Positions 1-12,699 of a stretch of DNA of 64,000 nucleotides are shown in pieces (within the stretch, counting starts at the first letter, position 1; the number at the start of each line of letters is the position of its first letter). Source of the stretch: Chrysomallon squamiferum (taxonomy: Eukaryota; Mollusca; Gastropoda; Neomphalida; Peltospiridae). The DNA lies in assembly GCA_012295275.1 (NCBI GenBank), contig CM022665.1, positions 8,257,976 through 8,321,975 of the forward strand. Direction: 5' to 3'. The translations under genes were made by a program, and so were the position numbers. Below the pieces are notes generated by a model. It did not search any database. It saw nothing but the letters and a program-made list of their open reading frames with translations, and had not been told where the DNA came from.

Positions 1-187
1 TCGAAACCTCAATTCAGTTATGAATTTTGTGTAACAAGGGAACATGTCACGTACCGCCAACTAGTTGAAGTTTTTCTATAAGAATCGCTGTTAATCAAAC
101 TAGGAAATTACAGACAGAGTGACCAGTATTGTTTGTTTCCTCGTACAGAGCTAACAGAACGACTTGTAATACATCTTTATTTATTTA

Positions 188-229
<42 letters not shown>
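188..229. repeat. (ACT)n microsatellite
   Basis: Fourteen uninterrupted ACT units. Confidence 0.95.
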
Positions 230-1163
230 GTCACTACTACCACTAATGCTACTGTTACTAAATGTATGTGGATAAATACCGGATATATGTATTTTTTTAT
301 ATATTGTCATAAGATGGAATAATACTATCTGATTATTCAAAATATTTGTTTAGCCTAATTTTTGTTTATGATTTTTGCATGTATATACAAATAGATGTTA
401 GTAACTAAATTCACCATCAGATAATAGATGCATACACTAGAGATATGTAATACATATTAAAAGATAATCTTGACTGTCATATGACTGTTGTTTTCAACTG
501 GAATTTTATTATTATTATTATACAGTACAATTTCTAAATTAATGTAATTTCGCATATTTCATGCATTTATCAGTCTAATCTAATGCAGAAATTATAAATT
601 AATTTTTTAACTAAGATTCTGTAAAAAAAATTGTGTTACTAATTTAAAGAATGTTCTCCATTTTCTTTAATACTTCCATGTTTTTGTGTGTGCTGCGGAC
701 TTCATGTTAACACTAAACAGTAAGCATCATCCAAATTATTTTTTTTTTTTTTTATAAAAATATATTCTGAAAACTATTTTAAAATTATTTTTGAGTAACA
801 AATCTCTTTTCTTTATTTCAGACCTTTAATTGATAAAACGTGCTAACTGTCATACAGACATGAACAGTGTGAATTGGATATTCCAAGGATTTGTACTGAG
901 CACTAGTTTTCTTGTTTCACCTTCCTATGCTAAAAACAGTATGATTTATGTCTTCTTTTCCTGTTTGTAAAAATCTCCCCACCATATTTAAATATTGTTG
1001 GGTATTAAAACCACAGTTGGTCGAGTTACACTATCCCAGCAAACATAAGTTAGCAATTTTAACAGTTCTATCAAAATGAAACTATTTAGAGAAAGGAAAT
1101 AAAAGAAAAAGTGCAGTGCTAAATGTTTTATAAACAGCCTTATTGTGTTCTTTATTATTATTG

Positions 1164-1216
<53 letters not shown>
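1164..1216. repeat. (ATA)n microsatellite
   Basis: About 17 units of ATA. The minus-strand translation is a poly-leucine artefact. Confidence 0.95.
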
Positions 1217-1217
<1 letters not shown>

Positions 1218-1377
1218 TTATTGTTGCTGTTGTTGCCAATTTAAATTTATTTATTTATTTATTTATTTACATTTCTGTTATATAAATCTACCCACTGTGG
1301 AACACTTATCTATCAGTTTAGCAATATTTATAAAACAAATAGTAAAATAAAATAAATATATATATATTAAATTCTAG

Positions 1378-2207
1378 AGGAAACCGAATGGGGTGAGTGG
1401 GAAAAGGTTTATGTTGGAACTTGCACAGCTACATGTGGAAAAGGAACAAAACTGATAAAGTCTTACAGGCAGTGCAATATTCCTGAAAAGATACCTGGAG
1501 AAACCAGCTGCTTCGGCCCTTCGCAAAAAAATGACTATGCTTCTTGTCAAACAACGACCAAGTGTCCTGGTAATGAATAAATAAAGTTATTGTTATAATG
1601 TGTATAACAAGTTAAATAAATATATAGCTTTTTGGAGGAGATACACTTCCAATATTTTATATAATATTTTGCGCTTACACATTTACAAACACACACATAC
1701 ACACACACACACACAAAACGACAAAGATAAACAAAAACATAGCTGTAATAATCACAATCAAAACTTAATTACATTCGATCAGGGCTTTTTCTGGATTATT
1801 TTGTCGATTTTTTAAACTGTGTTTTAGTAAATATTTATGGAGTTAGTAGTTTACTTGTTGAATAAAGATTTTATAAAGATTCAACGATAGCAAAAATTGA
1901 TTTCCAATTAATGAAAAATTGCATCTTATTTTAGTCAAACTATTCCATATAGTTTGGTAATATTGCTTGTAATAACTGAATATATAGTTATTATTTTACT
2001 ACAGAGAGAGAGAGAGAGAGAGACTTTCGTATTATTAATTTTTTTAAATGATGAAAATGTATTGCTTCCTAATTATAGTTTTACTTATTTTATTTATTTT
2101 ATTTAACAGAAGCTGCTTCTTTATCATCATCAAAGATTGTTTTAATAGTAACGGTTATTACAGTGTCAGTCATGGTAGCTGTAGCAGTCGTAATATTTAT
2201 CAGGTGA

Positions 2208-2247
<40 letters not shown>

Positions 2248-2755
2248 GCCAATTTACACTCTTTTATTTACTTCTATAGTAAGTTATATATCAGTGTTCC
2301 ATAATTATGTCTTTTTCATCTTAGCTTTTTATTATTATCTTCTGTTGCCAGCTTTTAAAAGTACCAATATTAAACGAAAAAATAAATAATAACAAAAAAT
2401 CTGAAATTATGTTGCTGATTTAGAACCATGTCTAAAAATATTCCGTTCCTTGTTTTAAAATAACCGTTTTTGGTATTTGTTCCATAATACTCTTTTTTTC
2501 TTTTTATGAAAAATGATCAGCAGTTACATTATTACTGAATGACAGTTATTATTACTCAGTGGAAAATATTTTCAGTTTAAGAAAATGATATATAAGTAAA
2601 ACTATGTTTTATAAATAACTCTTTATTATTACAGAAAGAAAATGAAGGAAAAGGAAATGAAAAACGATTCTACAACTGACATACGTGCATTCTGGTTCAA
2701 GAAAGCCGAAAATAAAACGGCATTAGCAATAGAGAATCCAGCTTTCTCATCGTGA
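1378..2755 (+). CDS. Type I membrane protein with thrombospondin type-1 repeat, 3' end only (partial gene)
   Basis: Three consecutive exons in one continuous frame: 1378-1569, 2110-2203 and 2635-2755 (stop TGA 2753-2755), all with AG/GT borders (donors gtaatg and gtgata). The first encodes a thrombospondin type-1 repeat: a WGEW tryptophan motif, then CTATCGKG and six cysteines in TSR spacing. The second encodes a hydrophobic helix (IVLIVTVITVSVMVAVAVVI) followed by the basic stop-transfer RKKMK. The third gives a cytoplasmic tail of about 40 residues ending ENPAFSS. This predicts extracellular TSR, one membrane span and a short tail with no recognised signalling domain. The first exon needs one base from an upstream exon, so the 5' part lies outside the window. 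TSRs typically bind matrix, glycosaminoglycans or guidance ligands. Which TSR receptor family this is cannot be told from the fragment. Confidence 0.85.
2208..2247. repeat. (ATT)n microsatellite
   Basis: Thirteen ATT units immediately after the donor of the TSP1 transmembrane exon. Confidence 0.95.
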
Positions 2756-2949
2756 AAACACAACACGAAAAAGATGAGCAGTACATATTTTTACCTATGT
2801 AAAATAATTCCTTCTTACGTTTTAAGTTAGAATTGATGTTGTATATTCTTTGACAGACAAAAGTAATCTTTGTTAACGGTGACATGGTTTATTCACGTAG
2901 TTTCATAATTTGTCTCTTCAGTTCTTTAACAAATGGATATTTTGCCTTC

Positions 2950-2955
2950 AATAAA
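2950..2955 (+). promoter_or_regulatory. Candidate polyadenylation signal of the TSP1 membrane protein gene
   Basis: This is an AATAAA hexamer about 195 bases after the TGA stop, in the sense orientation. AATAAA is common by chance in DNA this AT-rich, so only its position supports it. Confidence 0.35.
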
Positions 2956-3045
2956 AAAGGAGCTTCCAGGTCCATGGACCAGATAGAAACAACTTTCGAG
3001 CATTTGATGAGCCTATACAAAATCATGACACCTTGTTTTCTAGTC

Positions 3046-3070
3046 ATTATTATTATTGTTGTTATTGTTA

Positions 3071-3101
<31 letters not shown>

Positions 3102-3125
3102 AATTATTATTATTATTATTATTTT
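3046..3125. repeat. (ATT/GTT)n microsatellite
   Basis: About 26 units with a few ATT to GTT changes. Confidence 0.95.
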
Positions 3126-3696
3126 AAAATACACTTGGCATCACTATTATACAACTTGTTATATCCATATTATACCATCTTAGCATTCATGTTCACAAGA
3201 AGTTAAAAATGGTGCGCAATTAACAAGTCAAATTTAACGAGTGAAAACGATGGATGAGTGGTCCATTGAATAATGGCAGCGGGATTTCTGTCCCTCCATC
3301 ATAACAACTGTTCACAAAATACGCTGGAGTCATGTTGAAATTTTATTCATTCATTAGAGAATTACCAAAATAATTGACATTTGCTTTAGAAATTATAGTA
3401 ATGACACTTTAATTTCACTTAATAATAATCTTTGTATATCTTTGGGTTTTGTTCTTTATTTTTATTTTTATGTTTTTGTTATTTTTATTACTTAGATCGG
3501 CCGTTTAGGAGACATTTACTGTTATGATACTGACTGATGTGAAACTTTTAAACATACTGAAAATTTCTGTTAATAACATTGTTAGACTGATATTGTTAGA
3601 TTCGGATTTGTGTTAATTGTTCAGTAAATGTTTGCTGTTGTTAATTTTCAGGCTTGTTTGCATTTTCTGTATAATTATAATAAGATAAAAAGACAT

Positions 3697-3800
3697 AGTA
3701 CTACTACTACTACTACTACTATTACTACTACTACTACTACTCTTGCTACTACTAGTACTACTAATATTCTTACCACCTCTACCACAACCGCCACTACCAT
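3697..3800. repeat. (TAC)n-rich imperfect microsatellite
   Basis: TAC units decay rightward into ACC/GCC variants. Confidence 0.9.
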
Positions 3801-4190
3801 TATAAACGTTGCTGCTGTTATTGCTACTCTGCTACAACTGTCTAGAACACATTTGAAAACAGAGAAATGGTCCTACAGTTTTATACTTTTATATTCATCA
3901 CACTTAACGAAATAAAAGGGTAAAGTATATTTTTATTTAGGACATTAAGTAATACGTGTTAAGACCATTATTAAAGTTGGTTATTTGAAATATTTCACAA
4001 AGAGAGTCGCGTTACAAATAATCATATACTTGTATATCGCTCTGCTTTGTTTTATAATGAATATAAGAATCAAATCCAGAAGGATGACATTTCTTCATGT
4101 GTTACCACAAGGGGAAGTAAGATGTAAATTCAGACTGCACTTTTAACATTTGATTTGGATAACGCAAGTTATAGTAATAAATTAATAAAA

Positions 4191-4242
<52 letters not shown>

Positions 4243-4294
4243 GAAGTAAATAAATAACAATAGTAGAATAATAATAAAAAAAAAAAAAAAAAAA
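4191..4294. repeat. (TAAA)n plus poly-A
   Basis: Thirteen TAAA units (4191-4242), then a run of about 20 A at 4274-4294. Confidence 0.9.
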
Positions 4295-4452
4295 CAAACA
4301 ACGACAATTAAAAAAAACCACAACCGTCCCCACAAGGAAACAATAAAAGAATAAAAAAAATAAAAAATAAACAAACAGTTTAAACGAATAAATAATAAAT
4401 TTATAATAATCACTGGATAAATATGTTTATTTGTTTTCATTGAAAATACACA

Positions 4453-5803
4453 TCACCCGCATATATAAAGCTGTGGTGGAAAGTCATGACTCCATCTGAT
4501 TGACTCAGAAGGAGGAACAATCTGGGTATGACTCATGAGCTCAGACAGGTTCTGCTCTATGCCCTTAAAAAACAAACGAACGTTAGGACACTGTCCAAGA
4601 TTAATAGCCAGCAGTTTAGGACAATCGACATCCAATCGGTGCATTTCGCAGCAACCGAACATATTAAGAAACTTCATGGGAGGAGCATCAATATCTACTT
4701 TGGTGATGCTGCGACACTTTTCCAAGTTCAAATAAGCTATGTTTGGACAACCCGTTAAAGCCATCTGCAGGGCATAGTTTGTCATTTGGCATCGATAGAG
4801 CACAACAGTTTTAGCTAATGGTGTACTGACCATCAGCAGGTTCACCTTACAATCAAACAGGCGCAGAAAACCAATGGATCCAAGAGCATGTATAACGCAA
4901 GAATCAAGACTTAGTTGATCATCGCTGCAGAGGTTGAGTTCTATTGAGTCCACACTTACACACTGTATCGTCATTGTTTTCAATGCTGGCATTCCTACAA
5001 GAGTTACTTTGCACAGATGATTAGCTGTAATGTAGATGTGGTTCAGAGTGATGATGTCGTTCTCTGCTTCTGTGTGAAAGAATCGAAGTGTCGGACTTCT
5101 GATGTGGATGGCTTCACAAGCAAAATCTGACAAAAGGCAGAGTTCTTGCAAGCTTGGGATAGTCAGTTCGTCCAGAAGAAGACTATCTTGAGAGACACAA
5201 CCAATCTTCAAACACAGAATAGACTGATTGTTCCTAAGAGTGTCTCGCAAAGTTCGCATATCCAGCTCCTCACAGTTCGAAATTTCTAGAAAAGTAAGTT
5301 TCGATTTTTTGATATTGAGTGTACGTAGTACATTACTTCCGTTTATGGATGCCTTCCTTAACTTTGGACAGTCGAGTTCCATATGCTCCATAGATTCTAG
5401 CCCGTGGTCAATGATAACATGACGTATGTCACGGCCGTCTACGCTGATAAAAAGAACATTCCACAGATTGAATAAATACAGTTTCTGGAGGGATCGTGAT
5501 ATTATACGGATTCCGTGAAGTTGCTGAAATTAAAAATAAGAATTTTAAAATATTATATAAGATAAATGTAACTTTGTATGGCTTCGAAAAAGAGAAATTT
5601 AGTATATCAACAATATCGGTAGATGCTCTGTCAAAACCAGAAGAAACAAAAACGGAAAAAAATGTGTGTGTGTGTGTGTGACGAGCTTATCTGCAAAATG
5701 GCTTAGAGGCCTTTTATCACTTTTAAGGAAAACAAACAGAGAAAAAAAAAAAAATAATAATAATAATAATAAAATACATACATACATACATACATACATA
5801 CAT

Positions 5804-5847
<44 letters not shown>

Positions 5848-6748
5848 AAATTAAAAATTAAAAGTATGTAAGCCCTTTTGTATAGTCAGTAAAGATTCAT
5901 CGTTATTTACAGCGAATTAGGTTTATCATCATGGAGCAGTGAGTACATGACTCAGTTTTGGCAAAAATAGATCTAAGCTCTTTTGCAACTGAGCTGTTCT
6001 TATGTGTATGTGTATGTGTGTGTTTATGTGTCGGTCTGTTTGTCTCTCTGCATAAAAAATAATTGTACACGGATTATTATATACACCAGAATTTATCATG
6101 TTCTTATACACGCCGTCACTGAATAATATGCAAAGTGTTGTTAACATCTATGGTTAACCCTGGAGCAATGAATGAATGCAACATCTGTCATCAGATTATA
6201 ATATTTACATAAATTATTATAAATGTTTCTGTGTAAACTATACTCTAACTATTACAATGTTTTAAATATATCTAAAGAAAACATATTTGAATGCCTCATA
6301 ATTCTTAATTCTCTCCACTTTAAGATGAATCTAAATCATTGTTAATATTTTATTACTGTCATCATAATTCTGTTATTTTAACACGGTAGCTGGTACGTAA
6401 TAATCGGTCAAATTATGTTTGAATAATTAATTTTTCATATGGAATTATTAAACCAGAATTTGCAAATAAATTATTTAAAAAAAAAAAAATAGTATTTTTT
6501 TTTTTTTAAATAAATCAAAAATGAAATAATAAAGAGTTATAATAACAATAATAATGCTGATGGATGTAGGGTGATGATTAATTCTGAAACAACATTATGT
6601 CATCAGTTTACTGGCGTTATAAATGTTTAAAATTCTTTTTACGTGTAACCTATTTTTATTACTTGCATAACATCACGTAGGAACATACGTAAAACTTGAA
6701 ATAACGTGTGTACGCAATCAATAATGTTAATGTTATTCCTTCATTGCT

Positions 6749-6810
<62 letters not shown>

Positions 6811-7227
6811 TCGTTCGTTCGTTGTGATTGTGTTTGAGTGCATGGTTTATGTTTCTCTGTATGAATGTTTTGGTTTCAGTTTGTGTGGGTGTGTGTACCT
6901 GTGAATTGCTTTGGTTGTCTTTGTGTGTATATCTAGTATATACGTGTTCATGTGATTATCTATTTTAGATTCGTTTATCAAATGAACATTTGGGTTTGAA
7001 TGAATATAATTATGTCAGAATGTTTTTTAGTGTGATGGTTTTTGTTATAGTTCGTGTATGTGTGTATGTGTATGTATTTTTATTGAATCAGAATTAAAAT
7101 ATGCCCTTAAAATTTATTTATTTATTAATCCATTTATTATTTATTAAAAGCAGCGAACGCATTACAACAATAGCATGGACGTATTCAGGGTACTGAATTC
7201 AAATTTGCACAAACACTTTACTTGTCT

Positions 7228-7272
<45 letters not shown>

Positions 7273-7732
7273 ATCATTTGAATAGCCAAATAATACTGTT
7301 AGGATAAATAAAAACGATAATAAAATTAAAATGAATTCATGTATGTAAATAGCATGCAAACATGAATACATATATACATACGCACATAATGTATAAAACA
7401 TACATGTATGCAAGTATATAAGCAAATAATGTATGTTTATTTCTAGGAATAAATTCACTTGGTGGGTGCATATTTCAAAATACATTTAATTTTGGTTTTT
7501 GCTTGTGATGGGGGTGTATGGATATCTCGGTGTATATAACTTTACGCTAACACCTGTGACATTTGTTCGATATCACCTGTAGCAGTATGTATATCACTGA
7601 CGTCACAGAAATCAATAGAGAACAAACAGTGTGCGAGAAATGGAACACCATATGCTATAGGTGTGGCATCTATGGTCTAAGTCAAGCAGATTACATCAGC
7701 ATCGCCAATTCTGTGTCGCTGGATTAAGCACC

Positions 7733-7763
<31 letters not shown>

Positions 7764-7995
7764 TCTGAACTGTATTTATTGAATTCTGTTTTTTGTGAAG
7801 ATTCCGTTCTCAACAAACTTAATAAATAAATAAATAAATAAATAAATATTTTATTTTATTTTATTATTGTTTCTTTAGGTTTTTGTTGGATTATTTCGTG
7901 CAGCATCTGGGTTATTTGGAAGAAATAAAACTTGTTATAGAATGAGTTACAAACTAATTCATTTGTTTTTCTCATTCATTATTTTGGCAAATAAC

Positions 7996-8037
<42 letters not shown>

Positions 8038-9420
8038 CGATAGTTTGCAAATTTTATAATGAACTGAAATATATATTCCTGTGTCAGTTATGGCTTTTAT
8101 CTGACAAAAGATGATCAAGTGAATTCTTTATAGCACTTTCTGTTTCAACACTAAAAAAAGAAATATCAAAGACAATATCATTTTAAAATGAAAAATTACT
8201 TGATCTCTACAATTCAGTCACTGTACTATGCTGGTTAGAACACTGGTTTGACGTTTTAACAGTTTTGCTCGTTTGATAATTTCTGGTTGTAGTCAAGGTC
8301 ATATAACTGGGATATTTGCTTTTCCAGCAAAGCTAAAAGTAAAATAACACCGGAATATAATAGGATCCACTGATCACTTTTTCTAAAACCACTGTCTTAT
8401 ATATCAAAGGTTTCAGTAATCGATGATAGAAACATAAATCAATATATTTGATATTGTTACGGTGAACAAACTGTATACTTTCAAGTAATGAATACTTTTA
8501 TTATTTACACTATATACTTTCATGATACCTGTGAATGTATACTAACGTAATACATGAAACTACATCACAATCGTACCTATTAGAACACTACCTACCTCAC
8601 AGTTGCTGATACTAAGTTTCTTCAGGTGAGTCATTTTGTTAAGAAGATCCCAAAGCTCTTCCATTTCAAGGGGGACGAAATGTAGGCATAGCACGCCAAT
8701 AAGTTTTGCATGGCAGTGATCTTTAATACTTGTTACAATCTGACCACCTTCTCGCATTGCATGTTCACTTCGGACGTCATTGAGAGGAAGACCCGAGTTT
8801 ATCTTCAGCTTCATTGTGTGTAGATAGCTAAGTCCATTCATCAGTTTTTTAACTCCATCGTGAGTAATGCACCAGCATGCGTTCAGAGACACTTCACGAA
8901 GTTTGGGGAAGTATTCGACAATGCGCTCCAAATCTGTATCTCTCAGAGCAAAACCTCCGTTAATCTGAACCTGCTCCAAATTGGACAAAGTGTGAAGGCT
9001 TTCAACGACGACCCGGGTCCATAGGATTGGAAGTCGCAATGATTTCAAGTTGCGAAGTCGTGGAATCAACGAAAACACACTTTCATATACTGGAGAATTT
9101 TCGCGCCATGACAGTTTCTGAACATGGCTTCCATAGCAACGAAATATGGAACAGATAAGACTGAAGTGCCAGTATGAATATTTTGAAGGGTCAATATAAA
9201 GCGAACGCCAGAGGTATCCCGAGTTTTTCAAAACATGTTTCCACTTGAGACAAACGAACGCCAGAATGGGTAATTGATCTTCTATTGGATGAAAATAGCT
9301 AAATATTCGTCCCAAAATTTCTTCTGGAAGATCATTTATTTGTAGATGTTCTTGTCGACGTTCCATGTCTTGGACAGGCATGCGAATTACTTCCCCAAAC
9401 ATCATTGGCAACTCGGCCAT
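4453..9420 (-). CDS. F-box / leucine-rich-repeat protein (complete, two coding exons)
   Basis: Coding exon 1 is 9420-8596 (275 codons) and exon 2 is 5523-4453 (357 codons with stop), joined in phase 0 across a 3.07-kb intron (donor gtaggt, acceptor ttcag). The product is 631 residues. An F-box occupies about residues 27-75 (INDLPEEILGRIFSYF, then a W-K-x3-L core and YLWRSLYI). The rest is leucine-rich repeats, first of the 'LxxLxLxxCxxI' cysteine-containing kind, then irregular repeats in exon 2 with CPKL/CPNI-type endings. F-box/LRR proteins are substrate receptors of SCF (SKP1-CUL1-F-box) E3 ubiquitin ligases: the F-box binds SKP1 and the LRR solenoid binds the substrate. The substrate and FBXL subfamily are not recognisable to me. 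The chosen Met at 9420 has A at -3 (gtaATGG) and leaves 25 residues before the F-box. It is transcribed away from the neurotrophin gene and towards the TSP1 gene. Confidence 0.87.
5774..5842. repeat. (ATAC)n(TA)n compound microsatellite
   Basis: ATAC units to about 5811, then TA dinucleotides to 5842. Confidence 0.95.
6751..6809. repeat. (GT)n(GC)n microsatellite
   Basis: About 26 GT units end in GCGCGC. Confidence 0.95.
7733..7848. repeat. Inverted pair of TTTA and AATA tracts
   Basis: (TTAT)n at 7733-7764 and (AATA)n at 7821-7848 are mutually complementary and separated by about 56 bases, so transcripts of either strand could form a hairpin. Confidence 0.85.
7999..8033. repeat. (TA)n microsatellite
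   Basis: Seventeen TA units. Confidence 0.95.
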
Positions 9421-9978
9421 TACAAGACGTCCTCAAAGCATTTTATGAATGAAAATTACCAAAATATTTTGTTTTCTTTTCTGTCATCTACTCGAATCTT
9501 CCCACATGTTGCGGTACTACGTTCACAACAACACAAAAATAACAGTTCTAAAGTCCATTCATAAAACGCCTACGCTTTAAGTACATGTTAAGATAGTAGC
9601 CAACATGTGACAGATGACGCAAGTGCATTCCAGTATGGCCGCTATTTCATTGGTGTATTTAAATAATGTCACAGAGTGACGTGGGCAGCATAATCCATAT
9701 ATTTCAAGACTGCCACGTGGTTATTACCTGAGCTGAAAGGTTGACAATACAAATACCTGAAATTCAAGTATAAAATACTGAAACAGTCAGTAGCAATAGA
9801 CCAATACAATACACATTTTATATCGATTTCAAAGATAAATATGTAGCGTGTCCGCCGCTTATTCAACGTGGAATTTTCTGTACAACAGCTGTTCCATCCA
9901 CGCAAAATGTCACATGATATTGACTGCAGTTGTTTATCGATCAGTTTTATGTCACACCAACATTTTTTTTTTTTGGTA

Positions 9979-10012
9979 TTATATATATATTTATATATTT
10001 ATTTATTTATTT

Positions 10013-10050
<38 letters not shown>

Positions 10051-10060
10051 TTATATATAT
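9979..10060. repeat. TA / TTTA / CA / TA compound microsatellite
   Basis: Four adjoining simple motifs in one block. Confidence 0.95.
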
Positions 10061-10340
10061 GCAAGTAATCATACATCTGTTTAGGTTTAAACATACAGAC
10101 ATAAGCAACCACATACGGACGAGCACACTGAAAGGGAACTGAATGAATAAAACTGACATAAATCTTCGTGTTCATTCATAGTAGATACTAATATACAGAC
10201 ACATCCACACTTGCAAAAGCACAAGCACTTACATATGCACATCAGTCTAGGTGTACTTCATCATATGCATTATTAAAACATTCATATGCAAGTGCTTTAT
10301 TGCATATAATTATAGATGCATGTGAATGTAAATAACAATA

Positions 10341-10343
<3 letters not shown>

Positions 10344-10375
<32 letters not shown>
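10344..10375. repeat. Poly-A run
   Basis: About 32 consecutive A. Confidence 0.95.
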
Positions 10376-10376
<1 letters not shown>

Positions 10377-10615
10377 ACGTAAATGAGACTGAAACGTGAC
10401 TGGGAGATGATATACACCTTTTGCATTAACATCAGCAGTAATTTTCACTGCATACAATTTGTGAAGAATTAAAAATATATAGTGTCTGTATTCAGGCCTG
10501 AGAAATTGCACGTACTATTAAACACATTCAAATGTTAAATAATGAAAACAGTTAATGTTTTAAAATATTTATATAGGTCTAATGTGTGTTTGTGTGTGCA
10601 TACGTGCATGTATGT

Positions 10616-10619
<4 letters not shown>

Positions 10620-10691
<72 letters not shown>
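10620..10691. repeat. (AG)n microsatellite, 72 bp
   Basis: Thirty-six uninterrupted AG units, followed by a GTT-rich stretch near 10724-10764. Confidence 0.97.
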
Positions 10692-10692
<1 letters not shown>

Positions 10693-11669
10693 ACTCGTTA
10701 TTCAAACTATTATTTTCACAAATGTTGTTATTGTTGTTGTTGTCGTTGTTGCTGCTGTTGTTGTGCCATGTACACTCAGTGCAGCTTTAAGCAAAGTAGG
10801 GTTGTTTTGTGTGTTTTGTTGGCGTTGAGCAGTGTTTCGTTAACGTGGCTGTAATTTAATATTCAAACTACCTACGGTGGTACTATAATTTGTTTTGTTA
10901 ATCTGTTATAGATTTAGATGATTTAAAAAAAAAAAAAAAATTATTTATTTTTATTTATTTATTTATTTATTGTTATTATTATTCTTTCTTTTCTTTTTTT
11001 TTTTTAAATTTTTCTAACATAAAAATAACACACTTTTTTTTTTTTTTTTGGTTGTATTTCCACCATGAAACTAATTAGCAGCACAACAAAGCTGTGTGTG
11101 TTGACTGGTTTTGAAATGTTCTACGTTTATCTAGAAAACTCGATTTGCAAACAGGTTATATATTTTGAGAGGAGCGACTGATTATACATAGATTGTAAGG
11201 ATTATTTCCCTTTTACTTATTTGTAGCTTCATAGATTCACGTCTTCTTCTTCTTTGTTTACTATTGCTCCTCTTTCTTTTATTTTTTAAAGTATGTTTTG
11301 CTGTTTATTTTTATTTTATTCATTATTTAATTTATTTGTTAAGTGTACATTCGTCCTGAGAGGAACATTTTATTTTTTTAAATGTTTGTTTCTTGTGAAA
11401 AACAGATATTTTATATATATAATGTCCTTTAGTTTTAACGGAAGTGGCCACATTTAATGATTACGCGATGGTATTTATGGACCAAAGACAGCATTTTGCT
11501 GTTTTAATGTAGAAAATTGTTTTATAGTCCGGAAAAGGCTCAGAAACGAGGTTCATGAAATTACAACTCCACTTTTTAAAAATGTAAATGTTATAAATCG
11601 TTGGATTAGGTAAATTTGCAACAAAACAGTAGCCAGTGATGCAGATTGTATTTAATTTTATTTACATTA

Positions 11670-11715
<46 letters not shown>

Positions 11716-11740
11716 TTTTTTTTTTTTTTTTTTTTTTTTT
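11670..11740. repeat. (ATT)n and poly-T
   Basis: ATT units followed by about 27 T, ending in cacag, so it mimics a splice acceptor. Confidence 0.95.
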
Positions 11741-12699
11741 CACAGGTATGTCGTTTTGTACAGCTAAACTGAGAGATAGATCATGGGGTAAGTTGGTAGG
11801 ATCACAGCCAATAGAAAAACAGATCTCACGGGGACATTATTTCATTTATTTCCCGAAATTCGAGTGCTACGAATTAAAAGTCGTGAATCTACTCCAGCTA
11901 GCACGTTTATACCATTAAACAACTGACTTCACGTGGCATGCCAGTTCTGTTGATCCATTTGAGAATGTTCCACTATTACTATGAATAAAACTTTCCAGTC
12001 AAGAGAAATTACAACAGGAGCAATTAAAATATGAGTTTATATCAAAATTACAAACGTTTATTTCAGTTAAACAATTATACATGTAAAAAATACTTTTTGT
12101 CCTAGCAGCATTTGATGTTGAAAATGAGTTTAAGAATTTTGAAAGAATTCCACATATATGGACTGCTAGGAAACTTGCAATATGTGGATGAAGAATCTGT
12201 TTCACAACTTCATTACAATTATCAATGATTTTCACCATTTTTCTGATTTGCAAATGCATGATCAAGTGGAAAAAGGCTGTTTGAAGCTAAATGATGTAGA
12301 CCACATGTATATACTGTGTGTATACAGTCATTTAAAAGAAAAAAGACTGCAACTGTCACTGAAATTATATACTATAAATACATTTTTAAAGAGCAATATA
12401 AATTTGATGCATAAAATGTGATTATGTATTAACCTTTTGTGGCACTATTTAGAATCAAGGATGACACTGATTTTAGTGGATTCTTTGAGAAACCTAGAAT
12501 TTCTAATCGTGCGCAAGATGAATTAAAAGCAAATCCGCTGAAAAATTAATTTCAAAATGAAAAATAATTTAGCATGCCTATCTACATTTGTTGAAAAACA
12601 AAAATACATTAATAAATAAAAAACAAACCCCACGAAATTTCAATATATACGATGTATATAAAATATTTATCCATGGTGAAATCATATTTGTTTTTCAAT

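Larger units (their letters stand above)
1..1377. other. Left end, presumed intron of the TSP1 membrane protein gene
   Basis: No coding exon was recognised upstream of 1378. Holds a TAC microsatellite (188-229), an ATA microsatellite (1164-1216) and a TTTA tract (about 1243-1268). The exon at 1378 requires an upstream exon, so this is most likely intronic. Confidence 0.5.
2756..4452. other. Intergenic region between convergent TSP1 and F-box/LRR genes
   Basis: No gene seen. Dominated by an ATT tract (3046-3125), a TAC-rich stretch (3697-3800), an AAAT tract (4191-4242) and poly-A (4274-4294). It should contain the 3' UTRs of both neighbours. A minus-strand AATAAA lies about 25 bases beyond the F-box stop (near 4425). 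Confidence 0.5.
5524..8595 (-). other. Intron of the F-box/LRR gene, repeat-rich
   Basis: Apart from splice sites I see no coding sequence. It holds compound microsatellites (5774-5842 ATAC/TA, 6751-6809 GT, 7231-7266 poly-T, 7733-7764 TTTA, 7821-7848 AATA, 7999-8033 TA) in AT-rich filler. Confidence 0.7.

Noticed and set aside
988-1239. Poly-leucine open frame on the minus strand
   Set aside because: Direct translation of an ATA microsatellite; no splice signals or conserved flank.
4102-4440. 112-residue hydrophobic open frame, minus strand
   Set aside because: Generated by the TAAA tract and poly-A; the hydrophobicity is an artefact of U-rich codons.
4528-4758. Plus-strand frames over the F-box/LRR exon
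   Set aside because: Antisense shadows of the LRR exon.
10542-10854. Three overlapping Arg-Glu-rich frames
   Set aside because: All three are readings of the same 72-bp AG repeat.
11646-11918. Frame MSFCTAKLRDRSWG... with a cacag acceptor-like sequence and a gtaagt donor
   Set aside because: The acceptor is formed by the end of an ATT/poly-T repeat, and the putative exon has no partner in phase and no recognisable family.
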